Origin: Clostridium sp. CAG:253 | Lineage (GTDB): Bacteria; Bacillota; Clostridia; Lachnospirales; Lachnospiraceae | Reading direction: 5' to 3' | NCBI GenBank assembly: GCA_000436755.1 | Contig: FR887342.1 | Coordinates: 69,719-91,256 of the forward strand | Length of the DNA stretch: 21,538 nucleotides | Shown: positions 9,099 through 16,494 of the stretch, one piece after another | How the letters are laid out: every line of letters starts with the position of its first letter | Position numbering within the stretch: position 1 is the first letter of the stretch | Translations under genes and position numbers: made by a program | Notes under the pieces: model-generated | Databases searched by the model: none | Seen by the model: the letters and a program-made list of their open reading frames with translations, nothing else | Told to the model about the DNA's origin: nothing

Positions 9099-9126
9099 TT
9101 GACTATAGTCTGATTACATGTTAAAA
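9099..9126 (+). promoter_or_regulatory. Candidate promoter for pflB
   Basis: TTGACT at 9099-9104 is followed after 16 bases by TTAAAA (9121-9126), a reasonable -35 and a weak -10 for a vegetative sigma factor. It lies 85 bases upstream of the GTG start, leaving a leader of about 80 bases. It is the only good TTGAC-type box in the 267-base gap between the chemoreceptor and pflB. Confidence 0.35.
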
Positions 9127-9210
9127 ATTAGATGTTGCAGGTATAAGTATTATTTTATACCATAACCAATATAATTTATACATTTTATCAATATACAGGA
9201 GGAATTTATC

Positions 9211-11463
9211 GTGGTAGAGATGAAAGAATGGGATGGCTTTGAGGGAAGACTCTGGAAAGAGGAAATCAATGTCAGACAGTTTATTCAGGACAACTATACA
9301 CCATATGAAGGTGATGAATCATTTCTCGAAGGACCTACAGAAGCTACAGATAAGCTTTGGGGAGCACTTCAGAAACTTCAGAAAGAAGAAAGAGCAAAAG
9401 GTGGAGTGCTTGACATGGATACAAAGATTGTATCGTCAATCACTTCGCATGATGCAGGATATATAGATGAGTCATTAAAAGACTTGGAAAAGGTAGTAGG
9501 ACTTCAGACAGATAAGCCTTTAAAACGTGCATTTATGCCTTATGGTGGTATAAAGATGGCGGTTCAGGCTTGTGAGACATACGGATATGAAGTAGACCCT
9601 GAGATTAAAAAGATTTTCACAGTATATCACAAAACTCATAATACTGCTGTATTTGATGCATATACACCGGAAATGATTAAAGCCCGCCACAACAAGATTA
9701 TGACAGGACTTCCTGATACATATGGCCGTGGCCGTATCGTAGGTGACTACAGAAGAGTTGCTCTTTACGGTATTGATTTCCTTATTGAGGAAAAGAAGAA
9801 AGACAAACTCAAATGTGGAAGTGGAAGCATGAAAGGCGAAGTTATCCGTCTCAGAGAAGAAATTGCAGAGCAGATTCGTGCACTTGAGAACATGAAGAAG
9901 ATGGCTGAAATTTATGGATTTGATATTTCAGAGCCGGCTAAAAATGCAAAAGAAGCAATTCAGTGGATTTACTTTGGTTATCTTGCTGCCATAAAGACAC
10001 AGAACGGTGCTGCTATGTCTGTAGGACGTGTGTCAACATTTATTGATATCTATATCGAGAGAGATATGAAGAAGGGTATTCTTACAGAGAAAGAGGCACA
10101 GGAGCTTATCGACCATATGACAATGAAATTCAGAATGGTTAAGTTCGCAAGAATTCCATCATACAATGAACTCTTCTCAGGAGATCCTGTATGGGCTACA
10201 CTTGATGTCGCAGGAACAGGTGTTGACGGACGTTCAATGGTTACAAAAACTGATTATCGTTTCCTTCACACACTTGAGAACATGGGACCTGCTCCTGAGC
10301 CAAACCTTACAGTATTTTATTCATCAAAACTTCCTGACAACTTTAAGAGATATGCAGCTAAGATTTCTATTACAACAAGCTCTATCCAGTATGAGAACGA
10401 TGATGCAATGAAACCTGTATGGGGTGATGATTATGCTATCTGCTGCTGTGTATCAGCTACACAGACAGGTAAAGAAATGCAGTTTTTTGGAGCAAGAGCA
10501 AACCTTGCTAAGTGTCTCCTTTACGCTATCAACGGTGGTGTTGATGAAAAGACAGGTGATCAGGTAGGACCTAAGTACAGACCTATCACATCAGAATATC
10601 TTGACTATGATGAGGTTATGGAAAGATACGATGAAATGATGGACTGGCTTGCAGACCTTTATGTAAACACACTTAACCTTATCCAGTATATGCATGACAA
10701 GTATTATTATGAGGCAGCAGAGCTTGCACTTATGGATACAGACTTAAAGAGAACATTTGCAACAGGTATCGCAGGATTCTCTCATGTAATAGATTCTCTT
10801 TCAGCTATCAAATATGCAAAGGTTAAGACAATCCGTGATGAGAATGGACTTGTAAAAGATTATGAAATCGAGGGAGACTTCCCAAGATACGGTAATGATG
10901 ATGACAGAGCAGATGAAATCGGAGTATGGCTTCTTGGAACATTTATGGACAAGATTAAGAAACATCACACATACAGACGTTCAGAGCCTACAACATCAAT
11001 TCTTACAATCACATCAAATGTAGTTTACGGAAAAGCAACAGGTTCTATGCCGGACGGACGTAAGGCAGGAGAACCTTTATCACCGGGAGCAAACCCAAGT
11101 TATGGTGCTGAGAAGAGCGGACTTTTAGCATCACTCAATTCACTTACAAAACTTCCATATGAATGGGCACTCGACGGTATTTCAAATACACAGACAATCA
11201 ATCCGGGAGCACTCGGAAATGAGGATGGAGAGCGTATAACAAACCTTGTTCAGGTAATGGACGGATACTTTGACCAGGGAGCACATCATCTTAATGTCAA
11301 TGTATTTGGTAAAGAGAAGCTTATCGATGCTATGGAACATCCTGAGAAAGAAGAATATGCAAACTTCACAATCCGTGTATCAGGATATGCGGTTAAGTTC
11401 ATCGACCTTACAAGAGAGCAGCAGCTCGATGTAATAGCAAGAACATGCCATGACCATATGTAA
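9211..11463 (+). CDS. pflB: Formate C-acetyltransferase (pyruvate formate-lyase)
   Basis: This oxygen-sensitive glycyl-radical enzyme converts pyruvate and CoA to acetyl-CoA and formate, a main step of mixed-acid fermentation. The 750-residue length fits PFL. The radical site is RVSGYAV near the C-terminus with G725, followed by the usual short tail. The active-site cysteines lie in [11 protein letters not shown] (C411-C413); the catalytic pair should be C412-C413, with an extra Cys where many PFLs have Ala. The start is GTG at 9211, spaced 8 bases from AGGAGG at 9197-9202; the ATG at 9220 is 17 bases from that site and less likely. Codons such as CGT and ATC are more frequent than in neighbouring genes, as expected for a highly expressed enzyme. 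Its activase gene lies 2 kb downstream on the same strand. Confidence 0.97.
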   Translation: MVEMKEWDGFEGRLWKEEINVRQFIQDNYTPYEGDESFLEGPTEATDKLWGALQKLQKEERAKGGVLDMDTKIVSSITSHDAGYIDESLKDLEKVVGLQTDKPLKRAFMPYGGIKMAVQACETYGYEVDPEIKKIFTVYHKTHNTAVFDAYTPEMIKARHNKIMTGLPDTYGRGRIVGDYRRVALYGIDFLIEEKKKDKLKCGSGSMKGEVIRLREEIAEQIRALENMKKMAEIYGFDISEPAKNAKEAIQWIYFGYLAAIKTQNGAAMSVGRVSTFIDIYIERDMKKGILTEKEAQELIDHMTMKFRMVKFARIPSYNELFSGDPVWATLDVAGTGVDGRSMVTKTDYRFLHTLENMGPAPEPNLTVFYSSKLPDNFKRYAAKISITTSSIQYENDDAMKPVWGDDYAICCCVSATQTGKEMQFFGARANLAKCLLYAINGGVDEKTGDQVGPKYRPITSEYLDYDEVMERYDEMMDWLADLYVNTLNLIQYMHDKYYYEAAELALMDTDLKRTFATGIAGFSHVIDSLSAIKYAKVKTIRDENGLVKDYEIEGDFPRYGNDDDRADEIGVWLLGTFMDKIKKHHTYRRSEPTTSILTITSNVVYGKATGSMPDGRKAGEPLSPGANPSYGAEKSGLLASLNSLTKLPYEWALDGISNTQTINPGALGNEDGERITNLVQVMDGYFDQGAHHLNVNVFGKEKLIDAMEHPEKEEYANFTIRVSGYAVKFIDLTREQQLDVIARTCHDHM

Positions 11464-11497
11464 GAAGTAGCGAAACTAATAGACAGATAATAATAAT

Positions 11498-11545
11498 AAC
11501 TCCCTGTTGCCGCCGGAAAGGCGGTGACAGGGAGTTTGTGTTTGG
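11498..11545. terminator. Bidirectional terminator between pflB and the convergent P-loop gene
   Basis: AACTCCCTGT (11498-11507) pairs with ACAGGGAGTT (11527-11536), and an inner CCGCC/GGCGG stem closes a GGAAA loop. The two stems are separated by a TG/TG mismatch. On the + strand TTTGTGTTT follows; on the minus strand ATTATTATTATT follows. It therefore fits ending both pflB and the convergent minus-strand pair. Confidence 0.85.
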
Positions 11546-11591
11546 AATTTATGTCACAGATTGTATGTAAAGACATATTGTTATCTGCATT

Positions 11592-12623
11592 TTATCTTTT
11601 TGTAGTATAATGAAATGTATTTAAAATAGTATTTGTTTTGTTTGAGATTTTGTTCAATTCACAGTCATTATCACAGCATTTTTCATAATAGCATGGATTT
11701 AATCTGGTCTTGCTGTATGAATATTTTTTGTTGCTGGTGAGTTTTTCAATAAGTTCAGTATAGTATCGTTCCCATGAAAAATACAGACCTGTAGCATATT
11801 TTTCTGTATGATAAAGTTTGTCTGATATATCAAAATTAGAAAACATTTCAGAACATAAAATAATATATTCAAAACTTTCAGGCAGAAATAATATTGTATT
11901 TTTGGGGAGTGTAGCGGTTATATCTGATATTTCAGAGCCGATTGCCGCACCATCTGCAACAATAATATCATAATGTTTATTAAGTAATCTGTCAGTTATA
12001 TTAGATTTACCATTAGCAGAATCAACATAATCTGAGATTTTATTGAAAAATTGAAAACCGCTATTTGAATCTTCAATGAGCATATTTGTATTTTTTTGTA
12101 ACTCAGGAATTTTCAAAAAACTGTCATAGACTTTTTCAAGTTTGTGATATTTTCCGCTTGATATAATAGAGTATATTTCTGTAAAGCTGTATGGAAGATT
12201 ATCAAGTTTATCTCTGCAACAGATTACAAAAAATGAATCTGTAAATTTACAGAAAGCCGCAAATTCATATGTTGGTAGGTAGCGGAAAGTTTCGTCACAA
12301 AAATAAACACGATTGTCATACTTAGACAATAATTCACGCATTGCAGTATGATACTTTTTGTATGAAACACGATTTTTATAATTTTCTTTTAAAGAGTGAA
12401 TATCCTGAAATAATATGCTTGTGAAAACCTCAGAAATTTCACTGCATTGATATTCGCAGGTCATTTGAATTTTATTTCTGGGATTTAAGGAATCAGCAAC
12501 ACTACTGACTAATGTTGATTTTCCTGTTGCACTGTCCCCTGCGATTTTCGTGATTTTTCTGTTTAAAACGAACGAATAATGAAGTCTTTTAGACTCAAGT
12601 TTAAAGTTAAAACCTCCAATCAT
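11592..12623 (-). CDS. P-loop ATPase-like protein of unknown function
   Basis: I do not recognise this 343-residue protein as a named family. An N-terminal P-loop is clear: KIAGDSATGKSTLVS, with Walker A at 29-37. A plausible Walker B is VYFCDE (106-111), followed by a beta-strand-like SFFVICCRD (130-138). The second half has MLIEDSNSGFQFF (181-193) and DIIVADGAAIGSEI (219-232), two acidic strand-loop motifs that resemble, but do not prove, a TOPRIM-like or other acidic-site domain. The C-terminus has a cysteine cluster (C311, C316, C317, C321) that could bind metal. No signal peptide or membrane segment is seen. The ATG overlaps the stop of the upstream gene as TAATG, with GGAGG at 12631-12635, so translation is coupled. 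The pair is oriented against the flanking pfl genes and looks like an insertion. Confidence 0.7.
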   Translation of the reverse strand: MIGGFNFKLESKRLHYSFVLNRKITKIAGDSATGKSTLVSSVADSLNPRNKIQMTCEYQCSEISEVFTSILFQDIHSLKENYKNRVSYKKYHTAMRELLSKYDNRVYFCDETFRYLPTYEFAAFCKFTDSFFVICCRDKLDNLPYSFTEIYSIISSGKYHKLEKVYDSFLKIPELQKNTNMLIEDSNSGFQFFNKISDYVDSANGKSNITDRLLNKHYDIIVADGAAIGSEISDITATLPKNTILFLPESFEYIILCSEMFSNFDISDKLYHTEKYATGLYFSWERYYTELIEKLTSNKKYSYSKTRLNPCYYEKCCDNDCELNKISNKTNTILNTFHYTTKR

Positions 12624-13087
12624 TATATTTCCTCCGGTTTAGGTAAATTGTGGTATAGTGTAATAAATTCCCTGCAAAATCCATCATAATCATTAGTGAC
12701 TATGCCATTGTTTACAAATGTAGCATCAAAGTTTTTAGGCAGATTTTGCGGAATATAGGATATAACAATGTGTAAATCAGTTTTTTTACTGAATTCTATA
12801 AGTAACGGAATACAGTTATCACCAAACAACCCAATCCATTGCTCCATATCAGGCATTTTATATGCAAGTATCAATGCCTTACAGCCGCCGCTCAGTTTGT
12901 CAGGTCCTATTATACCTAAAAATTCGCTTTCAAAAACACCACGGGCTAAAATTTTATTTTTATCAATGGAAGTTATTATATTTTGTACCATAGGTTCATC
13001 AAACCACTCATCTTCATAGTTGTTCCTGAAAACACTGTCTATATCACCATCAAACATTTCCATTCGTCTGACATTGACAAATAACAT
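12623..13087 (-). CDS. Small DUF4869-like protein of unknown function
   Basis: This 154-residue cytoplasmic-looking protein begins MLFVNVRRMEMF. It contains an acidic aromatic stretch (NNYEDEWFDEP), then FLGIIGPDKLSGGCKALILAYK and a GDNC motif in the middle. That LSGG...GDNC pattern resembles my recollection of DUF4869, a clostridial family of unknown function; the family name needs a profile search. The start at 13087 is chosen because GGAGGTG (13092-13098 on this strand) sits 4 bases upstream. The frame stays open back to a TTG at 13180, but that extension has no ribosome site. The gene is first of a two-gene unit, ending in a TAATG overlap with the P-loop gene, which suggests the products work together. 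Confidence 0.7.
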   Translation of the reverse strand: MLFVNVRRMEMFDGDIDSVFRNNYEDEWFDEPMVQNIITSIDKNKILARGVFESEFLGIIGPDKLSGGCKALILAYKMPDMEQWIGLFGDNCIPLLIEFSKKTDLHIVISYIPQNLPKNFDATFVNNGIVTNDYDGFCREFITLYHNLPKPEEI

Positions 13088-13091
13088 ATCA

Positions 13092-13098
13092 CACCTCC
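13092..13098 (-). promoter_or_regulatory. Ribosome binding site that fixes the DUF4869-like start
   Basis: GGAGGTG on the minus strand lies 4 bases before the ATG at 13087. It favours the 154-residue product over the longer 185-codon reading. Confidence 0.8.
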
Positions 13099-13151
13099 AA
13101 AATATAAATATTAAATAGCTATGTTTGACATTATATATATGCCTGATATAT

Positions 13152-13180
13152 AGTTTAGCATGTAAATATTTTTTTAACAA
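13152..13180 (-). promoter_or_regulatory. Candidate promoter for the DUF4869-like/P-loop pair
   Basis: On the minus strand TTGTTA (13180-13175) and TAAACT (13157-13152) are separated by 17 bases, each matching four of six consensus positions. This leaves a leader of about 60 bases. The region is very AT-rich, so chance matches are easy. Confidence 0.3.
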
Positions 13181-13209
13181 CTATCTAAAATATAATCAAC
13201 AATACAATG

Positions 13210-13241
13210 AACAAGCTAATTGTATTGGCAATTATCTTGTT
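13210..13241. repeat. Inverted repeat (candidate operator) between the minus-strand pair and pflA
   Basis: ACAAGCTAATTG (13211-13222) and CAATTATCTTGT (13229-13240) are inverted copies with one mismatch in 12, around a 6-base centre; one more A-T pair extends the arms on each side. No T run follows, so a terminator is unlikely. It lies about 30 bases upstream of the candidate minus-strand promoter and about 215 bases upstream of pflA. A protein-binding site for a dimeric regulator is the simplest reading. Confidence 0.5.
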
Positions 13242-13391
13242 ATGTCTGAACGGTTACATATTAATGTAAAAAATCAATAAGCAATGTATAATTTTATAAG
13301 CAAATCTGCTATACTATAAACGATTTAGAGATATTTTATTAATCAGGAAAATGTAAATTCAGAAAGATTTTGATGAAAAATCATACACGGG

Positions 13392-13420
13392 GTTTGTGGT
13401 TGTGTACACTCGGCACAAAC
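13392..13420 (+). repeat. Leader inverted repeat just upstream of pflA
   Basis: GTTTGTG (13392-13398) pairs with CACAAAC (13414-13420), and the enclosed loop holds the perfect 8-base palindrome GTGTACAC (13402-13409). It ends 36 bases before the likely pflA start, so it could be a structured leader or an operator. No U tract follows. Confidence 0.4.
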
Positions 13421-13456
13421 TTGATATAAAAAATGTGTGCAGAAATGAGGATTATT

Positions 13457-14221
13457 ATGTCAGAAAATAAACAGGTATATGCGAGAATACATTCAATAGA
13501 AAGTTTTGGTTCGGCTGATGGACCCGGCGTGAGATTCCTTGTTTTTCTACAGGGATGCAATATGCGTTGTAAATATTGTCACAATCCGGATACGTGGAAA
13601 CTTCCGGGAGAGGATTACGACAATTTAAAAACACCGGAGGAGCTTTTAAAACAAGCTAAGAGATATAAAAGTTATTGGGGAAAAACAGGCGGAATTACGG
13701 TAAGTGGCGGTGAAGCTCTTTTACAGATTGACTTTTTGGTTGAATTTTTCAAGCTTGCAAAACAGGATGGCATTCACACAACGCTTGATACTGCAGGCAA
13801 TCCGTTTACAAGAGAAGGTGAGTTTTTTGACAAGTTTAATGAACTCTTAAAATATACTGATTTGTTTATGCTCGATATAAAGCACATTGATGATGAGCAG
13901 CATAAAAAACTCACAGGTTTTACAAATAAAAATATACTTGATATGGCGGAATATCTTTCAGAGCAGGGCAAAGACATGTGGATAAGACATGTACTTGTTC
14001 CGGGGATAAACGATGATGAAAAGTATCTTAAGAGACTTTATGAATTTATATCAAAATTAAAAACAGTGAAGAAAGTCGAGATACTTCCGTATCATACACT
14101 CGGAGTATTCAAATGGAAGGAACTTGGCTATAAATACAGTCTTGATGATGTGGAGCCGCCAACAAAAGAACAGGTCGAGAGAGCGAAAGAAATACTCGGA
14201 CAACGTAAATTAAACTTTTGA
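13457..14221 (+). CDS. pflA: Pyruvate formate-lyase-activating enzyme (radical SAM)
   Basis: This enzyme uses a [4Fe-4S] cluster and S-adenosylmethionine to create the glycyl radical on PflB. From the start chosen here it has 254 residues, close to the family norm. The cluster motif CNMRCKYC gives C34, C38 and C41, and the aromatic preceding C41 is typical. The SAM-contacting VSGGEALLQ follows at 82-90, and HSIESFGSADGPGVR near the N-terminus is characteristic of PFL activases. The start ATG at 13457 has TGAGG six bases upstream; the in-frame ATG at 13433 adds eight codons and has no ribosome site. The substrate gene pflB lies upstream beyond the inserted minus-strand pair, so pflA probably has its own promoter (TATACT at 13310-13315 is a candidate -10). 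Confidence 0.95.
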   Translation: MSENKQVYARIHSIESFGSADGPGVRFLVFLQGCNMRCKYCHNPDTWKLPGEDYDNLKTPEELLKQAKRYKSYWGKTGGITVSGGEALLQIDFLVEFFKLAKQDGIHTTLDTAGNPFTREGEFFDKFNELLKYTDLFMLDIKHIDDEQHKKLTGFTNKNILDMAEYLSEQGKDMWIRHVLVPGINDDEKYLKRLYEFISKLKTVKKVEILPYHTLGVFKWKELGYKYSLDDVEPPTKEQVERAKEILGQRKLNF

Positions 14222-14285
14222 ACATTGTACTAGGGAGTTTTGCATAAGGATTATACTTTATACCGATAATTATTGTTGAAAAGAT

Positions 14286-14317
14286 ATATACAAAATTTTG
14301 TGTATGTATGTTATACT
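14286..14317 (+). promoter_or_regulatory. Candidate riboswitch promoter overlapping a palindrome
   Basis: TATACT at 14312-14317 is a good -10 about 30 bases ahead of the riboswitch P1 stem. The matching -35 position is poor by sequence, but lies within a palindrome whose core ACAAAATTTTGT (14290-14301) is perfect and whose flanks extend it to 14286-14305 with one wobble pair. The palindrome could be an operator covering the -35 region or part of a weak pflA terminator. Confidence 0.35.
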
Positions 14318-14345
14318 TTTGATGTTGTTGTCAGTGAGCTGTACT

Positions 14346-14516
14346 TTGTCAGCCGTTAAGGATGATTAAAGGGACAGACTTAAAAGGGAATGCAGTGAGA
14401 TGCTGCAGCAGCCCCCGCTACTGTAAGAAGGATGATTTTTTGTGTTACGCCACTGTGATTTTATCATGGGAAGGTTAAAAAATCAGGAGAGTTCGAGCCA
14501 GGAGACCTGCTGACAA
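14346..14516 (+). ncRNA. Cobalamin riboswitch (aptamer)
   Basis: The conserved core of the cobalamin (adenosylcobalamin-type) aptamer is easily read: TAAAAGGGAA (14381-14390), GCAGCCCCCGC followed by TACTGTAA (14408 onward), GCCACTG (14449-14455), GGGAAGG (14468-14474) and the B12 box AGCCAGGAGACCTGC (14496-14510). The closing P1 helix pairs TTGTCAG (14346-14352) with CTGACAA (14510-14516). The aptamer is followed by an intrinsic terminator and then the transporter operon, so cobalamin binding should end transcription early and lack of B12 should turn the genes on (inference from this riboswitch class). Confidence 0.95.
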
Positions 14517-14620
14517 GGGGATTTCTGCTATTTGACTTATATAGAATGCTTCGGTGGGAAGTGTCAGAGCAAATGGTGTTTTTTTGTTGTATAAAAATTG
14601 ACCGATTTTAATATATGCGA

Positions 14621-14675
14621 AAAACAGATAAAGAAATCTCTTTTTGAGAAATCTTTATCTGTTTTTTATTTTATT
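14621..14675 (+). terminator. Expression-platform terminator of the cobalamin riboswitch
   Basis: AAAACAGATAAAGA (14621-14634) pairs perfectly with TCTTTATCTGTTTT (14652-14665). A 2x2 mismatch and a short TCTC/GAGA helix lie above it, and TTTTTTATTTTATTT follows. It sits between the aptamer and the first gene. Its 3' end is only a few bases from the ribosome site at 14677, as expected for a transcription-attenuating riboswitch. The 14517-14620 stretch between aptamer and terminator has further pairing potential, probably the loop-loop and antiterminator region. Confidence 0.88.
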
Positions 14676-14676
14676 T

Positions 14677-14691
14677 GGAGGAGTCAGATTG
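14677..14691 (+). promoter_or_regulatory. Ribosome site that sets a TTG start for the DUF4430 protein
   Basis: GGAGGA (14677-14682) lies 6 bases before an in-frame TTG at 14689. The upstream in-frame TTG at 14644 is inside the terminator hairpin and has no ribosome site, so 14689 is preferred. Confidence 0.75.
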
Positions 14692-15600
14692 AAGAATTAT
14701 AGAAAATATTTAGTGCCGTTTATTTTGATAATACTTATTGCAGTCGGCATTTCAAAATTTAATATAGAGTCGGTAAGCAGACATGAAAATGTCAACAAGG
14801 CTGAAATGAAAGGTGCAGAGGCAACTGCTGGAGAAAGTGAAAAAACAGCCGAAAACAGTACGGAGTCTAATGAAGTTTCAGATAATAAAAAGGAAGAAAA
14901 TGACGTCACCGATAAAAACGGTGAAAAGAGCGATAAAAATAACAATACTGATTTAAAAAACAGCAAAAAAAATAAAAAAAAGAATAAATCAGAAAAACAA
15001 GAAGAAAAGAAAAAATCTGATAAAAACAGCGGGAAAACAGATAAAAAGTCTTTAGGGAAAAATGACGGGAAATTGTCAGAAAAAAAACAAAATAAAGTAA
15101 AAAAACAGAATGATAACAGCCGGAACAATAGTAAAGATAAGCCTAAAAAGACAACTGCACCGTATAAAAAAGAGCAGCCGGCAACAAAAGAACCGGAAGA
15201 AAACAAGGAATATGTAAAATGTAATATAACGATTGACTGTTCTATACTTTTTTCAAACATGGATAAACTTGAAAAAAATGTGAGAAAGTATGTGCCAAAA
15301 GATGGCAGGCTGCTTGATAATATAGAGATAAAAATAAAAAAAGGAGCATCAGTTTATGATGTGCTTGTGGCTGCATGTAAGGAGAAGAATATTGCATATG
15401 ATGCAACATATTCTGCCATATATAATTCATCATATGTAAAGGGAATAGGTTACCTTTATGAAAAGATGGCAGGAGATATGAGCGGCTGGCTTTATCTTGT
15501 TGATGGGAAAACGCCGAATGTCGGGGCATCAGCATACAGGATAAATGGGGGCGAACAGATAGAATGGATGTATACATGCAGTGGAAGGGCAGGAAGCTGA
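14689..15600 (+). CDS. Membrane-anchored DUF4430 (transcobalamin C-terminal-like) protein
   Basis: The 303-residue product starts with an uncleaved-looking signal anchor (about 7-22, hydrophobic LVPFILIILIAVGI). A very hydrophilic linker of about 135 residues follows, made almost entirely of Lys, Asn, Ser, Glu and Asp (about 35-172). A globular C-terminal domain occupies about 173-303. That domain has the DUF4430/transcobalamin-C-like pattern: KKGASVYDVLVAACKE, YVKGIGYLYEKMAGDMSGWLY, LVDGKTPNVGASAYRI and a final GEQIEW. In animals this beta domain forms half of the cobalamin-binding site of transcobalamin and intrinsic factor. Being the first gene after a cobalamin riboswitch and ahead of ECF transporter genes, it is probably a surface corrinoid-binding protein held near the membrane on a flexible stalk. 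Binding itself is inferred. Confidence 0.85.
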   Translation: MKNYRKYLVPFILIILIAVGISKFNIESVSRHENVNKAEMKGAEATAGESEKTAENSTESNEVSDNKKEENDVTDKNGEKSDKNNNTDLKNSKKNKKKNKSEKQEEKKKSDKNSGKTDKKSLGKNDGKLSEKKQNKVKKQNDNSRNNSKDKPKKTTAPYKKEQPATKEPEENKEYVKCNITIDCSILFSNMDKLEKNVRKYVPKDGRLLDNIEIKIKKGASVYDVLVAACKEKNIAYDATYSAIYNSSYVKGIGYLYEKMAGDMSGWLYLVDGKTPNVGASAYRINGGEQIEWMYTCSGRAGS

Positions 15601-15616
15601 CGGAGGCAGTATTTAA

Positions 15617-16456
15617 ATGAAGAAGGAATTATTGAGAGAACTGCATCCGGCAGTAAGTATGTTTTATTTTGTAATGCTGCTTATCATAATAATGTTTTCT
15701 CTAAATCCTATAGTCATAACAGTGTCATTTGTTATTTCAATAATATCTGTTTTGAGACATAAAGGGTTTAAAACATTAAAAACGATGACATTATTTTTTA
15801 TACCTATATTTTTATTTTCTGTAATATTACTGCCGCTGTTTAATCATAATGGAGTAACAGCCCTGTTTTATATAAATGACATGGCGGTAACACTCGAAAA
15901 TATTATATATGGTCTGATTATGACAATGATGCTCATGGGGGTATCACTTTATTTTGTGACAGCGGGATGCATGATAGATTCAGAAAAGATACTATATGTA
16001 ACAGACAGAATATCGCATAAGCTTTCACTTATAATATCAATGGTACTGCGTTTTATACCGATGATGATAAGAAGATGGCATGAAATACATGAGGCACAGC
16101 TTGGTATGCTCTGCACACAGGGCACTGGTTTTATGGTAAAAGCAAAGCAGTATACAAAGGAAATTTCAATACTTATCTCATGGTGTCTTGAAAATTCTAT
16201 TGATACTTCGGTATCAATGGAGTCAAGAGGATATGGAACAGGCAGAAGGAGCAGTTATCATAGATTCAGGTTGAAAAAAGCAGATGTAATTTTCATGATA
16301 TTATTTATGATATTGTCATTTTTTATCGTTTACACATTTGGCATTGGAAAATTTGAGACATATTATTTTCCGGAAATATATATAAAAAGAATGGATGTTG
16401 TTTCATATGCAGCTTTAATATCTGAAATTATATATATGTCTTTTGCGATAATTTAA
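15617..16456 (+). CDS. ecfT: ECF transporter transmembrane (T) subunit, CbiQ/EcfT family
   Basis: EcfT is the membrane scaffold that couples ATPase motion to the substrate-binding S component in energy-coupling factor transporters. The 279-residue protein has several hydrophobic segments (about 14-45, 56-75, 93-118, 136-152, 223-242, 262-279). In the long cytoplasmic coupling region, SMESRGYG (200-207) is the conserved x-A/E-x-R-G motif that docks into an ATPase. It is the second gene behind the cobalamin riboswitch, with GGAGG at 15602-15606 and 16 bases from the DUF4430 gene. The ATPase gene follows after 38 bases. The subunit itself does not dictate substrate; the riboswitch and neighbours point to a corrinoid. 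Confidence 0.88.
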   Translation: MKKELLRELHPAVSMFYFVMLLIIIMFSLNPIVITVSFVISIISVLRHKGFKTLKTMTLFFIPIFLFSVILLPLFNHNGVTALFYINDMAVTLENIIYGLIMTMMLMGVSLYFVTAGCMIDSEKILYVTDRISHKLSLIISMVLRFIPMMIRRWHEIHEAQLGMLCTQGTGFMVKAKQYTKEISILISWCLENSIDTSVSMESRGYGTGRRSSYHRFRLKKADVIFMILFMILSFFIVYTFGIGKFETYYFPEIYIKRMDVVSYAALISEIIYMSFAII

Positions 16457-16494
16457 CAGCTAACACAGGTTTTAGAAATAAGGAAAGAGAGAAA

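Noticed and set aside
9081..9104. Possible Rex (redox) operator upstream of pflB starting with TTGTTAA
   Set aside because: Only the first half resembles the site; the expected TTAACAA second half is absent.
13088..13180. N-terminal extension of the DUF4869-like gene to a TTG at 13180
   Set aside because: The extra 31 codons lack a ribosome site and overlap the candidate promoter; GGAGGTG points to the ATG at 13087.
13433..13456. Earlier ATG for pflA
   Set aside because: No ribosome site precedes it; the ATG at 13457 has TGAGG at good spacing and gives the usual family length.
14644..14688. Upstream TTG start for the DUF4430 protein (15 extra codons)
   Set aside because: It lies inside the loop and 3' arm of the riboswitch terminator and has no ribosome site, whereas GGAGGA precedes the TTG at 14689.
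14697..15260. Phe/Ser/Leu-rich minus-strand frame that looks like a membrane protein
   Set aside because: It is the mirror of the Lys/Asn/Ser-rich linker of the DUF4430 protein; the hydrophobic appearance is an artefact of the complementary strand.
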